From Orientallactaga sibirica (Eukaryota; Chordata; Mammalia; Rodentia; Dipodidae): DNA of 64,000 bases. Under the pieces are notes generated by a model. That model was not told the DNA's origin. It did not search any database and saw only the letters and a program-made list of their open reading frames with translations. The first letter of the stretch is position 1. Each line of letters starts with the position of its first letter. The translations under genes were made by a program, and so were the position numbers. Positions 35,642 to 46,189 of the stretch are shown piece after piece. The DNA lies in the NCBI GenBank assembly GCA_036365145.1, contig JAEOAD010000004.1, forward strand, positions 48,638,001-48,702,000, in the 5' to 3' direction.

Positions 35642-36410
35642 AAAATTAATTATTAATTGATTAATGGGGGTGAAAGGGCCTAAGTGAGGTCAGGGGAAGA
35701 GACTGAGTATAGGAAAGGTGGAGGGAGGGCTGATCAAAATCTAAGAGGATATAAATAAGTCATATGGAAACCTACTTTTTTGGAAAGTGGAACACTCAGA
35801 AGCCATAGATTGTTACTAGAAAATTTTCAGTGCCAGGGATGGGATACCTTCCAGTGAGTTGTTAGCCAGGGAGGTCACAGATACCCCCAAAACATTACAG
35901 GCCATTGCCAAGGCTCTTGGTTTCTCACCAGGAATAGATGGTAAGACCCTATTGCTGAAGACTCGACATACTTGGACTGCAAAGTCACTGAGAAATCCTG
36001 CTGCAGCTTAGCTGAAAACCTCCTTCATGTGGACCAGCTGACAGAAAGCTGGAAAAAGCTATGCTACATGCAGTTCAATGGGAGAGAGAGAAAACACCAG
36101 TGAAGATACTCAACAGTGGACACTGCAAGCCTTAAATTTGGCCAGCCAGACCAAATGAGCCAACTGGTGCAATAGAGGTATGTCTGTTAACCACTCTCTG
36201 GAGTGGAGGCCTGCTCCATGGGAGGGAATACATCCCTGATACTGAAAATCTACAACAGGGGTAGTCATGAGCCCTAGGGTTATAATGTCTGCTGGTGTCT
36301 GACTAAGTGTATTACTATGTTCACCAAACTGCTCGGTAAGCATTGTTCTTAATGTTCATAGCCATATATTAATGCTACTCTCACTTTTGGTTAAAGAAGC
36401 TTCCCTTTAT
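35524..36410 (+). mobile_element. L1 3' UTR of the same element
   Basis: It follows the ORF2 stop directly and holds a (TG)n tract at 35596-35638. It is homologous to 13890-14300 (gtaagaccctattgctgaag) and to parts of 22599-23999. No clear poly-A tail or TSD was found, so the 3' edge is approximate. Confidence 0.75.
35596..35638 (+). repeat. (TG)n microsatellite in the L1 3' UTR
   Basis: About 21 TG units inside the L1 3' UTR. Confidence 0.97.
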
Positions 36411-37092
36411 AAATTTATCATAGAAGACAAACTATTTATCTGTAAACTAAACTATAGTAAATAGAACTAACACACTAAATGTTTGGGAAAGGTGTTAAGT
36501 CTATACATACATGGGAGATTTTATGGGCATCAGGTAGGTGGGTTAGAAAATAATGCTGATAGAAGGAAAATTCAAACAAGTAGCTTGAGAATATGACAAC
36601 TAGCTTCAGAAGGAAATGTATATGGATTTTGAATACCATGCCTAAAGCAAGCATAAAGCTATATGGTTTATAGATAGATGAACCTCTTAAAACTTATTCA
36701 GCTTTTAAAGATTAGCAAAAGAATCATGTGGACCATACCTATCACATCATCTTACATTATAATGATGAAAATAATGCTTCAGGGTTCATACCAAGTTGAT
36801 AAACTCACCAAAACATTCATTCTCGATATGAAACTGCAGCCTTGCAGGCATTCCATCTCTCCACCATTTTTGAAAGGTGGAGGAGGAAGGAGATTAAACA
36901 AGGAAATACAAACTTAGAAACTTCTGCAATGGAAATTCACTAGTTGCCTAAAATATATGGATCAATGTTTTCCATACAAAGTTATCATAAAATGAATAGA
37001 AAGAACTGGGCCCTGCAGTATATGCAGACCATCATTGCCCACCCTCATCTCCTATGTTTGAACATCCTTTTGGTAGTCTGATTTTTTGCAAT
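36411..37092. other. Unassigned AT-rich DNA
   Basis: No gene or repeat recognised. Confidence 0.4.
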
Positions 37093-37105
37093 AAAAAGCA
37101 CTCTG

Positions 37106-37245
37106 GCCAAGTGTTGTGGCGCACGCTTTTAATCCCAGCACTCGGGAGGCAGAGGTAGGATGATCACCATGAGTTCAAGGCCACCCTGAGTCTAACAGGT
37201 CAGCCTGAGCTAGATTGAGACCCTACCTCGAAAAACCAAAAAAAA
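37106..37245 (+). mobile_element. B1 SINE, internally deleted
   Basis: A B1 lacking most of the 'tacatagtgaattc' block (it reads gagtctaacaggtcagcctg). The perfect TSD is AAAAAGCACTCTG (37093-37105 and 37246-37258). Confidence 0.95.
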
Positions 37246-37258
37246 AAAAAGCACTCTG

Positions 37259-37739
37259 CTGTAGATAAGAGGTGTTTATCTTTATATTTTATAAATGAAG
37301 CCAAAGAAAGCACTTTTTTGATACAATTCATTCAATGTTCTGTTTTTATATGTGTGTATTTGCATATGAAGGCCTCACTCATTCTTCACTTTACTTTTCT
37401 GAAACAATCTAGAGTTTACTAATTCAGAAAGATTAGCCAACCAGCAGATTCCCCTATCAAGTCCCCCGCCCACCCCCCAGCACTAGGATTACAGGTGTGT
37501 ACAAGCACTCTTGGCTATTTTGCATGAACTTGATCCTCATGCTTACTAAGCAAGTACTTAACCCACTGAGACATCTTCCCAGCCCAGTTTGACTTTATCA
37601 ATGAATGATAGTGATGTGTAAGTGGAAAAGGACAAGAGGAAGTTAATGCTGGTTCTTCCCATCACTCTACACAAGGGACATTTACAATTGTAATGCTAAT
37701 TGTACAAACCAAAAGCCAAGGGTATAAATATGACCTGTA
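37259..37739. other. Unassigned DNA, possible old SINE at its end
   Basis: No gene. Around 37470-37585 the sequence agcactaggattacaggtgt and cttaacccactgagacatct resembles the end of an antisense B4-type SINE, too decayed to bound. Confidence 0.4.
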
Positions 37740-37753
37740 AAGAGGATCAAAAG

Positions 37754-37940
37754 TGGTTAAAGTGCTTGCCTGCAAAGCGAAAGGACCCAGGTTCAATTCC
37801 CCAGGACCCACGTAAGCCAGATGCACAAGGGGGTGCATGCATCTGGAGTTCATTTGCAGTGGCTGGAAGCCTTGGCATGCCCATTCTCTCTCTCTCACTC
37901 TGCCTCTTTCCCTCTTTTAAATAAATAAATAAAAATTTTT
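37754..37940 (+). mobile_element. tRNA-derived SINE (type A), 5'-truncated
   Basis: It begins inside the tRNA-like head (tggttaaagtgcttgcctgc), so the first 15 to 20 nt are missing. The TSD is AAGAGGATCAAAAG / AAGAGGATTAAAAG (37740-37753 and 37941-37954). Truncation with an intact TSD indicates premature end of reverse transcription. Confidence 0.94.
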
Positions 37941-38151
37941 AAGAGGATTAAAAGCAGAGGCCCAAAGCAAGTCCCACAATTTCAAAGTTAAAAGGCAAGA
38001 GAGTAGTGTCTAGAAAGAGGTCCACAGGGATACAGTAAACTGATCAAAATTTGGAAGCTATCAAGATGTTCCTCTAATGGGCTAATGAATAAATAAATGG
38101 TGGGTGAACCACACAGTAGGATATTCTTTGGTCATTAAGAATGAGCTATCA

Positions 38152-38383
38152 GGCTGGAGAGATGGCTTAGCACTTAAGACGCTTGCCTGCAAAGCCAAAG
38201 GACCTAGAGGGTTCGATTCTGCAGGACCCTCATAAGCCAGATGCACAACGTGGCACATGCATCTGAAGTTTGTTTGCAGTGGCTGGAAGCCCTGGCATGC
38301 CCATTTCTCTCTCTATCTCCCTCTCTGCTTCTTTCTTTCTCTCTCTCTCTCTCTTAAATAAATAAATAAATATTTCTTTAAAA
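38152..38383 (+). mobile_element. tRNA-derived SINE (type A), full length
   Basis: A complete copy starting ggctggagagatggcttagc and ending in (AAAT)n. Its perfect 15-bp TSD is AAGAATGAGCTATCA (38137-38151 and 38384-38398). It is a good reference copy for the family. Confidence 0.97.
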
Positions 38384-38439
38384 AAGAATGAGCTATCAAG
38401 TCATAAAAACACACTGAGCAACCTCACATACATATTTTT

Positions 38440-38576
38440 TAATTGGTTTTTCAAAGTAGAGTCTCACTCTAGTTTAAGCTGACCTGGAATTCGCTATGTA
38501 GTCTCAGGCTGGCCTCGAACTCAGGGCAATCCGCTTACATCTGCCTCCCCAGTACTGGGATTAAAGATGCTCAGCT
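38440..38576 (-). mobile_element. B1 SINE
   Basis: An antisense B1 (tcaaagtagagtctcactct; tgtagtctcaggctggcctc; tactgggattaaagatgct) with the perfect 16-bp TSD TCACATACATATTTTT (38424-38439 and 38577-38592). The B1 5' end is shortened. Confidence 0.96.
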
Positions 38577-38904
38577 TCACATACATATTTTTAAGTGAGA
38601 AAGTTTTAATCTGAATAGGCTACATACTCACAAGTCCAGCTGCAGTGCATACAACATTCTAGAAGAGACAGTGAAATCATTAGTGCTTCCAGGAGTTCAT
38701 GAGGGGAGGAGAGAGGGATGAACAGTGGAACCCCAGAACATTTCAGGACAGTGAAACTATTCTGCATGATCAAGCCATGCTGGCTATGTGCCAGGGCACA
38801 TTTATAGAAGGTACAACATAAAAAAGTGAACTTTAGTCACCCATGGCCTTTGTTAATAATGACTCAGTATTGGCTGGGCTACAACAAAAGCATTACTCTG
38901 TGTG

Positions 38905-39100
38905 TGGGGGGGGGTGGAGTATGCATGTACAAATGTGTGCACATGCATGCAGAGGTCAAGGAAGATATCAGGTAGATCAGGTGTCCTCTATCTGTCTTCC
39001 GCCTTATTTTCCTAAGAGCCTCTCACTGAACCTGCGGCAGCTCACTGGTTGTTGTTGTTGCTGTTGTTTGTTTGTATTTATTTATTTATTGACTAGACTG
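38905..39100 (-). mobile_element. B4/B3-type SINE fragment
   Basis: The segments gcatgcagaggtcaaggaag, caggtgtcctctatctgtct and tctcactgaacctgcggcag then agctcactggttg follow antisense B4-type SINEs. It ends in (TTG)n/(TTTA)n. The tRNA-like part is missing. Confidence 0.6.
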
Positions 39101-39287
39101 GTGTGCTTACAGCAAACGAGTAATGTTTTCATTGCTTCCGAAGATTTGTAAAGAGCTGAAAAACAATAGCACTCCTGTGTTAAACGATACGTCAGATTTT
39201 TTTCTGATCCTGGCTTTAATAAGGTAGGCTGACCTTTGAGCTTTAAAAGCAGTAATACAATATCTTGAATACAGAGACATTCCAGAC

Positions 39288-39475
39288 CAGGTTTTCAAAG
39301 TGTGGCCCTCAGAACAACAGTGTGGCGATTACCAAAGAGCTAGTTAGAAACACAGTTCTGATCTAGATCTGCTGAATCAGAAATGCTTGGGCTGGGCACG
39401 GCTCTGTTCTAAGGTGCACTTCCCACACGACTGTGATGTCCAGTGTAGCTGGGGAGTCATTATTCCAGTCATTCA
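39288..39475 (+). mobile_element. MER5A DNA transposon (hAT-Charlie)
   Basis: The segments ggttttcaaagtgtggccct, gagctagttagaaacacag and tctgctgaatcagaaatgct are characteristic of MER5A, a short non-autonomous hAT element of placental mammals. Confidence 0.8.
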
Positions 39476-39844
39476 AAAGTGCCTTCCTTTCTTGAAGGTG
39501 ACTGGACAGCAGGGACCCGCATACTCATAGGATGGCTAGAGAAGTACATTTTCTTTTAATAGTGCCTTCCTACCACGCAAGGAAAAACCCTCCAAGAGTT
39601 CCTCTAAGGCAGGAAAAATCTCAAGCTCAGTGCCAATGCTAAGTCAAATCGGTTTTTACTCAGTTAAAAATAATAAGCAGTTTCTCTCTTGAAAGGGCCG
39701 ACTCCCTCCCTCTACATCCCATTTTGCCCAAGAAGCTGAATTCTGAGAAAGTAGAACCAGTGTCTAGGAATATGTTGACCACCCCAAAATGTAGCAGGCT
39801 TCTACTCTTTAAAAGTTTGTGCCCTAAAGGGTCTTTAAAAAGAG

Positions 39845-40022
39845 GAACATTAGCTCTGCGGTCTTAGATGAACCATTGTACTTCTGTAGGTCTCATACCT
39901 GTATCTATAAAACAGTCAGCGTTTATGGGAGGATGAAATGAGATCATCCATGGAAGGCTGCGAGAAAGGTACTTGGCCCAGGACGCAGCTGCAATAAATA
40001 CTGGCCACAATTACTGATACCA
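39845..40022 (+). mobile_element. MIR SINE
   Basis: The segments ttgtacttctgtaggtctca, tgggaggatgaaatgagatc, gtacttggcccaggacgcag and caataaatactggccacaat follow the MIR core and 3' end in sense orientation. Confidence 0.7.
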
Positions 40023-40300
40023 CATCCCCACCATTGCAGCCCCTACAACACCACTGCTAAAACACTGTTCCAGTTAACTGGGGGATTTTTATTAGTGTTT
40101 TCTTTTTTCCTACCTTCTGACATTTTATACTGTCCAGACCACAATGCTGAATATTTATGCCGCAAACATAATCCCATCTTCTCCTGGGCTGTGATAAATT
40201 CAGATTAGATTAAACCATTAAAAAACTTAAGTAATGGATATTCTATTAGTAGCTACTCCAATCACCATACACATCATTTTTATTTTAAAGATTAGCTCTT

Positions 40301-40390
40301 GGGCTAGGCCCTACTGCACCCATACTTACTTTCTCATTCTCTTTCTCTGTTAATTCTCTCTCTCTCTCTCCTCACAAATATATTTTTAAA
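40301..40390 (+). mobile_element. 5'-truncated tRNA-derived SINE tail
   Basis: It starts in the 3' part of the family (gggctaggccctactgcacc) and runs through a CT tract to cacaaatatattttt. The left TSD copy AAGATTAGCTCTT is at 40288-40300; its partner lies beyond the next SINE at 40612-40624. The next SINE therefore sits inside this one's tail. Confidence 0.8.
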
Positions 40391-40591
40391 TATTTTAATT
40401 TATTTAAGAGAGAGAGAGAAAGAGTCAGACTGAGAGAATGATTGCACCAGGGCCTCCCGCCATTGCAAACAAACTGCAGATGCATGTGCTACTTTGTGCA
40501 TCTGGCTTTACGTTGGTGCTGGGTAATCAAACCTATGCTGTCAGGCTTTGCAAACAAGCACCTTTAACTGTTGAGCAATCCCTCCATCCCC
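40391..40591 (-). mobile_element. tRNA-derived SINE (type C)
   Basis: An antisense copy: tttatttaagagagagagag, agggcctcccgccattgcaa, gctgtcaggctttgcaaaca, ctgttgagcaatccctccat. The caggctttgcaaacaagcac block marks a subfamily shared with 50003-50223 and 53545-53739. Confidence 0.88.
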
Positions 40592-40624
40592 AAATGAAGG
40601 TATTTTTATATAAGATTAGCTCTT

Positions 40625-41410
40625 ACAAGGATAAACCAAATAATTATGTCAAACGTACACAGTCTTCATCTTGGAGAGATTCCTAAAATTCAAGAAAAAC
40701 AGAAGGATTTAAAATAATGCTAGAAATTGAAAGGTTGCCTTTGGCTCCTTGCCTCTACATTGATCAAAGAGTGTCTCCAGTTGTGTAAATGAGAAAGAGA
40801 ACTCATCTCTCTAAGCAAATTCTTCCAGATATATGGCTAATTGTAACCCTTTGAAGTTGACACAGCTGAAATCATATTTTGGCATGAATTATGCACTACA
40901 GAAGAACAGAAGCACCACTCACAATATGACTCATAGTATGAGAAGCTAAAGGCACAACTTGTACTGTGCATTTTCAAAGAAGCTGACAATTGTGAACTAG
41001 GTGAGAGGCCCAAGGTAGGGGGCTTGTAGCTTGTGTGGGTGCAGCAGCAGCAGCAGCAGCAGCAAATCCACATGAGCTAATGACTTCATTAACTACACAG
41101 GCTTACTGTCTTTGTAGGTGGTCCTTGTCCCACTGACTCCCAAGTCCATCTTTCTAATCCGTGATAGCTAATTATTTAAATCCAGTGAGCAAATGAGAAA
41201 TTAACAGTCACTTTAATCCAATCCACTTAAGTCAAGATAAATCCAACAAAAGCTATTTTAGTTTCTGATTGATGCCTACCAACCACCATCACTCAACAGT
41301 CTCCAAGTCTAAACTTAAAACCTCATTTAACTTTTCCCTAAATACTGATTCAAGCATGAATGTCATAATTTATTTAAACACTTCTACTCTAATGAAGAAT
41401 TCTACAAGTC
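40625..41410. other. Unassigned DNA with a (GCA)8 tract
   Basis: About 0.8 kb without recognised interspersed repeats. The only simple repeat is at 41041-41064. Confidence 0.4.
41041..41064 (+). repeat. (GCA)8 trinucleotide repeat
   Basis: Eight uninterrupted GCA units. On the minus strand it is (TGC)8, giving the run of cysteines in the frame there. No coding exon is apparent. Confidence 0.98.
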
Positions 41411-41427
41411 AAAAATATGCATATTTT

Positions 41428-41588
41428 GCTGGGCGTGGTGGCGCACGCCTTTAATCCCAGCACTAGGGAGGCAGAGGTAGGAGGATCGCCATGAGTTTGA
41501 GGCCACCCTGAGACTACATAGTGAATTCCAGGTCAGCATGAGCTACAGTGAGACCCTACCTTGAAAAATCAAAAAACAAATAAACAAA
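41428..41588 (+). mobile_element. B1 SINE
   Basis: A full B1 (gctgggcgtggtggcgcacg to ccctaccttgaaaaatcaaa) with the perfect 17-bp TSD AAAAATATGCATATTTT (41411-41427 and 41589-41605). Confidence 0.97.
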
Positions 41589-41622
41589 AAAAATATGCAT
41601 ATTTTCTGGATTTCTGAGGCTT

Positions 41623-42231
41623 TGATGCTAGTCTATTTTCCTGTTGCTACCGTGGAAATACTTGGGGCTGAGCAATTTACAAAGAAAACAGGTTTATTTT
41701 GGTTCATGGTTCTGGTCAAAGGTCCTTATCTGATGGTAGCCTTTTTACCTGCAGAGTCCCCAACAATGCATGACACTGTTGAGAGCACACATATGAGTAT
41801 TTCTCCCAGTTTCCTGCCCTATTTTTATTTTTGGAGAGAGACACAGAGACAGACAGAGAATGGGCGTGCCAGTAGCCTCTCAGCTGCCGTGAACGAAATC
41901 CAGATGCGTGCGCCCCCTTGTGGGCAAGTGTGGCATTGCGCCCCTGCGTCACTTTGCATCTGGCTAAACGTGGGACCTGGAGATTGGAACCAGTGTTCTT
42001 AGGCTTAGCAGGCAGGCGCCTTAACTGCTAAGCCATCTCTCCAGCCCCCCTGCCCTTTTTATTAAGTCACCAGGATTCAATAAAAGGGGCTTTACCCTAA
42101 TGACCTTATCTAAGCCTAACCCGCTCACACATCCTCATCTGTAGTTAGATTAAGTTTCCACACTCTTAACTAACAATAGGGGTTAATTTTCAACACATAA
42201 ACCCTTGGGGGACAGACTCAAATCATACTCA
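41623..42231 (-). mobile_element. MaLR-type LTR, split by a SINE
   Basis: Antisense order: cctgttgctaccgtggaaat, gggctgagcaatttacaaag, ggtttattttggttcatggt, and after the SINE ggggctttaccctaatgacc, ttatctaagcctaac, acccttgggggacagactca. This is the layout of mammalian MaLR (MLT1/MST-like) LTRs. Ends are approximate and no TSD was confirmed. Confidence 0.72.
41821..42058 (-). mobile_element. tRNA-derived SINE (type B, with body insert)
   Basis: An antisense copy carrying the type B insert (cgcccccttgtgggcaagtg, then tggcattgcgcccctgcgtc). It is inserted in the MaLR LTR with TSD CCTGCCCT (41813-41820 and 42059-42066). Confidence 0.94.
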
Positions 42232-42747
42232 GTAATAGAATTTTTGAATCTTTGAATAATGTTTTTAACAGTTTATTCAAAATTGCAGGCTAAACTTACA
42301 TTGACATTTTCTAAAGGGAAATAATTTGTAACCCGAAATTTCTTCTATATCCAATGTACTTGTGATGGAACATTTCACATTCATCCATAACTAAGAAAAT
42401 AATGATTGTATTTACACACAAATGACTTATTATCTCAATTAATAAATCTATACTAAAGAAATAACTGGCCCTTCAGAATAACTTCAATGTTATTCCTACT
42501 TGACTTACATAATAGATTAAGCAGGGTTTTTGTTTTTTTTTTTTTAGAAAAGTCAAAAGCAAAATTAGTTTGTAGGGTTATGAGGTAAAGGTATGTGAAT
42601 TGGGGAGCTTTATGATGCTCTAAAGGCCAGGTCCAGACCTGGAGCCAATAAGGATAAATCAGCAATTACCTAGGAATTACTTTACCTACCCTGAGCAATG
42701 TTTACAACATCAAATCATCAATCAGAACAATCCAGTTGTTGATCTGA
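42232..42747. other. Unassigned AT-rich DNA
   Basis: No gene or repeat recognised. Confidence 0.4.
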
Positions 42748-42752
42748 CTTGG

Positions 42753-43089
42753 TGAGGTAGTTTGCATGTGAGATGTACCCCACAGCTTCATACATTTGTG
42801 ACTGAGCCTCATAGTCAGTCCTCAGCTGATGGAACCTTTGGGAAATGGACCCTCTCTAGAGGAGGTGTGTCACTGGGGACAGACCTTGAAGTTCATTTGT
42901 CCAGCCATACTGGGAGTTCACGGGCTAGTTATTCCCTTGTCACTTCCTTCCAGCTGCTGTGACAAGATGTGATGCCCAGCCTCTGCTCTGCATTGCTGTC
43001 CTTCCATGAAGCCATAAGCCTGAAATAAACCCTTTCCTCCCATAAGTTGCTTCTGGTAGGATGTTATATCCCAGCACTGAAAAGCTACA
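42753..43089 (+). mobile_element. ERVL-MaLR solo LTR with perfect TSD
   Basis: A 337-bp LTR with TG...CA ends. It begins tgaggtagtttgcatgtgag and contains cctcagctgatggaacctt, gaggaggtgtgtcactgggg and aataaaccctttcctcccat (polyadenylation signal). The 5-bp TSD CTTGG is perfect (42748-42752 and 43090-43094), as expected for ERVL integration. The internal region was lost by LTR-LTR recombination. Confidence 0.93.
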
Positions 43090-43464
43090 CTTGGCCAGGA
43101 AACAAAAAAACATGGCAAAAAAAAAAATCATTCTGTTGGAGAATAAAGCTGTTTCTTATGGCTTATAGTGAACCTTCTTTCAAACCTTAAACTCCCTGAG
43201 TACCCCCAGCCCAGGTACCACTTTGGGAATCCTGCCTACATTGGTGCCTAGCAACTTCTTATGTAATATGTCATTCCTGTGTGGTATGTATGGTCCTTTC
43301 TTCCTGTCTTTATACCACCTACATTTTACCCAAGATTTCTATCCCCACCTTACAACTCAAACAGACTCTGGCTAATCTGAGGATTTTGACATGACTTGGA
43401 TATGTGTCTACCCGATTTGGTATAATTTCTCCTAGTCCTCACTTGTTACTCTAAATTTAGTAGC

Positions 43465-43848
43465 TGTGGTAGTTTGAATATATGTCCCCCAATGTATTCA
43501 ATGTTTTATTAGTTATAGTTTGCATCTGCAATCACCTTGCTGGAGGCAATGTCACTGGGGGCTGGTCTTAAGGTGATGGTTTGAGATTCCATTGTAAAGA
43601 TATGCAAATGTGCCTAGCAGGAGTTCCTGAAGTGTGCTGTGTGACCTTTTGGCTGTAGTTTTGCTCTGTGTGCTGTGGTGGCTGGTTGGCTTTCTCTCTC
43701 TCTGCTTGGCCCTGTGGAGAGCAGGCCGCTTCTCTTGCCATTATGGAACTTCCCCTGGATCTGTAAGCTTCAATAAATAATATCCCTTCCTCCATAACTG
43801 TGCCTGGTCTGGAAGTTCATCTCAGCGAACCTGAAGCTGTCTGCTACA
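43465..43848 (+). mobile_element. ERVL-MaLR solo LTR with perfect TSD
   Basis: A 384-bp LTR from tgtggtagtttgaatatatg to gaagctgtctgctaca, with a perfect 5-bp TSD GTAGC (43460-43464 and 43849-43853). It contains ggcaatgtcactgggggctg and a caataaataatatcccttcc polyadenylation region. It differs clearly from the neighbouring LTR at 42753, so it is a different MaLR subfamily. Confidence 0.93.
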
Positions 43849-44092
43849 GTAGCCCATACCCAAAGACAAACTGTGGAAGAGGAATCTTATCTGGCTGTGC
43901 CAAGAGTCAGATAATAAATACTTAAAGTCTTTCTGTTACCCCAAGTTCATGAATCCCTTTTCCTATGCAGACATCAGTTTGCAGGGACTGTGGGGACTTA
44001 GGAATTTACCTTAGTAAATATAATCTTAAAAGGTAAATTAAGGAAATGAATTAGATACTCTATTTCCCATCCCAACTGTACTGCTTATATTA

Positions 44093-44200
44093 CACCACTG
44101 TGTGGTCTTAGGTGAGTCATTAACCCTCTGTTTCCTCATCTGCAAAATTAAAGGATTTTATAATTTCAAAGTTCTCTTCCAGCTTTGAAATGCTATTACT
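44093..44200 (+). mobile_element. MIR/MIR3-type SINE fragment
   Basis: The segments tgtgtggtcttaggtgagtc, attaaccctctgtttcctca, tctgcaaaattaaaggattt and gttctcttccagctttgaaa match the core and the MIR3-like 3' part. Confidence 0.8.
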
Positions 44201-44412
44201 ATAGTCTGCAAAAGTAATTGTCAAATGAATTCACAGATATGTTTAAATGCCGAAGATATCATTTACTTATTCATGCATGCCATTTCTTCCTTCCAGTAGC
44301 ACTGACAATTGAATTTTTTGAAATTGAAATCTATGGTAAGGCCATAGTGGAAGGTACCCTATAAATTTCCATTCTAATAACATGTGAATGAAGAATTAGA
44401 GCCCTTGCTGAT
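44201..44412. other. Unassigned DNA
   Basis: No gene or repeat recognised. Confidence 0.4.
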
Positions 44413-44431
44413 AAAAGCATTCTAAAAGACT

Positions 44432-44680
44432 TGGCTGGAGAAATGGCTTAGCAGTTAAGGCATTTGCCTGCGAAGCCAAAGGATCCTGGTTCAATTCTCC
44501 AGGACCCACATAAGCCAAATGCACAAGGGGCACATGCATCTGAAGTTCCTTTGCAGTGGCTAGAAGCCCTGGTGTGCCCATTCTCTCTCTCTCTCTGCCT
44601 CTCTTCTCTCTCTCTCTGTCCCTCTCTCTCTCTCTCTCTCTGCTTGCAAATAAAAAATAAAAATAAAAATTCTTTTAAAA
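44432..44680 (+). mobile_element. tRNA-derived SINE (type A), full length
   Basis: A complete copy from tggctggagaaatggcttag to an A-rich tail with (AAAAT)n. Its perfect 19-bp TSD is AAAAGCATTCTAAAAGACT (44413-44431 and 44681-44699), among the longest here. Confidence 0.97.
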
Positions 44681-44699
44681 AAAAGCATTCTAAAAGACT

Positions 44700-45524
44700 C
44701 ATCCATATCAACTTTTCACAAGTTTAGGGAAGCAAAACCCATTGGCTAAGTACCTACTTGGACTAGGGGTTCAGGTAATCACTTGACTGCAGGAACCCCA
44801 GTCTTCTTTCCATGAAAGGTCTCGGGATGGGAGAAATTCTTGGGCTTGAACAGTGTCACAGCTCTAATAAATAGAGATGGCAGCATTCAAATGTAAGAGC
44901 GCTACTTTGGGCTGGCCCACAATGAGGACAGAGAGGACATTGGATATCTCAGTTTGTATTTAAGTAGTCATTACACAACACTCAGGCTATCTCCTACAGT
45001 AGAAGCATGCACTTGCACTTAAGTGTTTACGTCATATCCTTCTCCAAAAGTAGTAAGAAACGGGTCTCCCTGGAATATCTAAAAATTCATTTTTTTTTCT
45101 TTTCTTAAAGTTTTAGGAAGAGAAGATTTATTCTGGTGGAGAATAATCCTAGTGTTAATACCAACTGAGAAAAACCAACATTTCACCTATTGATAAAATT
45201 TTCCCTTCTATGCAAGGCCAATGCTGAACAAGCTCAAAATGCAACTGCTGTCCATTCTTAGCACACACTCACAGACTGAGACAACCCATCCATAAACTCA
45301 GCTTGGATTTTACTCCATTAAAAGGAAGTGAGAGATGTATGAAAAGCTATAACTTAAAATTATAAACATATATACATACAAGTGTATCTATTTAGTATAT
45401 CAAAAATCTAAAAATTTTATTAATAACTATCATTTAAAATAGAGAAACATAAAAATGAAATAAATGAAATGAAGATTTTAAAAAGTGAAAGCCAAAGAAA
45501 CTGCTTATTTTAACTCAGTTTTCA
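44700..45524. other. Unassigned DNA
   Basis: About 0.8 kb with no gene or recognised repeat. Confidence 0.4.
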
Positions 45525-45537
45525 AACTTTGCCTTCA

Positions 45538-45821
45538 GGGTGTGGAGATGGCTCAGTGGATAAAGCACACAAGCTTGAGTGACTGAATTTAGATACAAAG
45601 AACCCATGTAAAGCTGACCCTATACTGTGAGTATCTGTAATTCCATGCACCCACGGCAAGAAGGAAGAAGAAGGGAGAATCACTAGACTTTCACAAGCTA
45701 GCTAGACACTGCTTCAAACAAAGCAGACAGCAAGGACCTACGTACAAAGTTATTCTCTGATGTGTGTGTTGTGGTATGCATATGTCTGCACTCACACACT
45801 TGAACACACACACACACACAC
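45538..45821 (+). mobile_element. B3/B4-type SINE
   Basis: A tRNA-like head (gtggagatggctcagtggat), cagacagcaaggacctacgt in the 3' part, and a (CA)n end. The TSD is AACTTTGCCTTCA / AACTTTGTCTTCA (45525-45537 and 45822-45834). Confidence 0.88.
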
Positions 45822-45834
45822 AACTTTGTCTTCA

Positions 45835-46189
45835 AAAAGTTAAGAGAAATAATTATGATTAGATAGTAAGAGGTATTATAAAGAATAAAAATGATCAAAA
45901 TACAATGGAAACTTAGAATATGATAGAAATAGAACTTGAAAACAACTGGGAAAATATAGTTTAGAAAGTCATTTTAGGACAACTTGACTAGCCAAACTAG
46001 GGCAATAAAACTAAATCTAAAGTTCCCTTTTCTGATACTAAAATTAATAAAACTCCCCTTTCTTACAGCAATGTGATTTAATATGGATCAATGATTTAAA
46101 ATAAATGCATATATATCAAATAATAGAAGAGAAAATTATCATTAAACAGAATGAAAAAAAATGTTGTAATTCCTCCTGAAACCTCAACG
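45835..46189. other. Unassigned AT-rich DNA
   Basis: No gene or repeat recognised. Confidence 0.4.

Larger units (their letters stand above)
38043..38840 (+). mobile_element. Ancient L1 3' region, split by two SINEs
   Basis: Pieces aactgatcaaaatttggaag, gctaatgaataaataaatgg, cacacagtaggatattcttt, ttttaagtgagaaagtttta and caaaaaa-like tail follow the order of old L1 3' ends. The insertions are at 38152-38383 and 38440-38576. Confidence 0.6.

Noticed and set aside
38152..38230. tRNA-like sequences with box A- and box B-like motifs in many SINEs
   Set aside because: They are the heads of tRNA-derived SINEs with body and tail attached and have TSDs. They are not tRNA genes.
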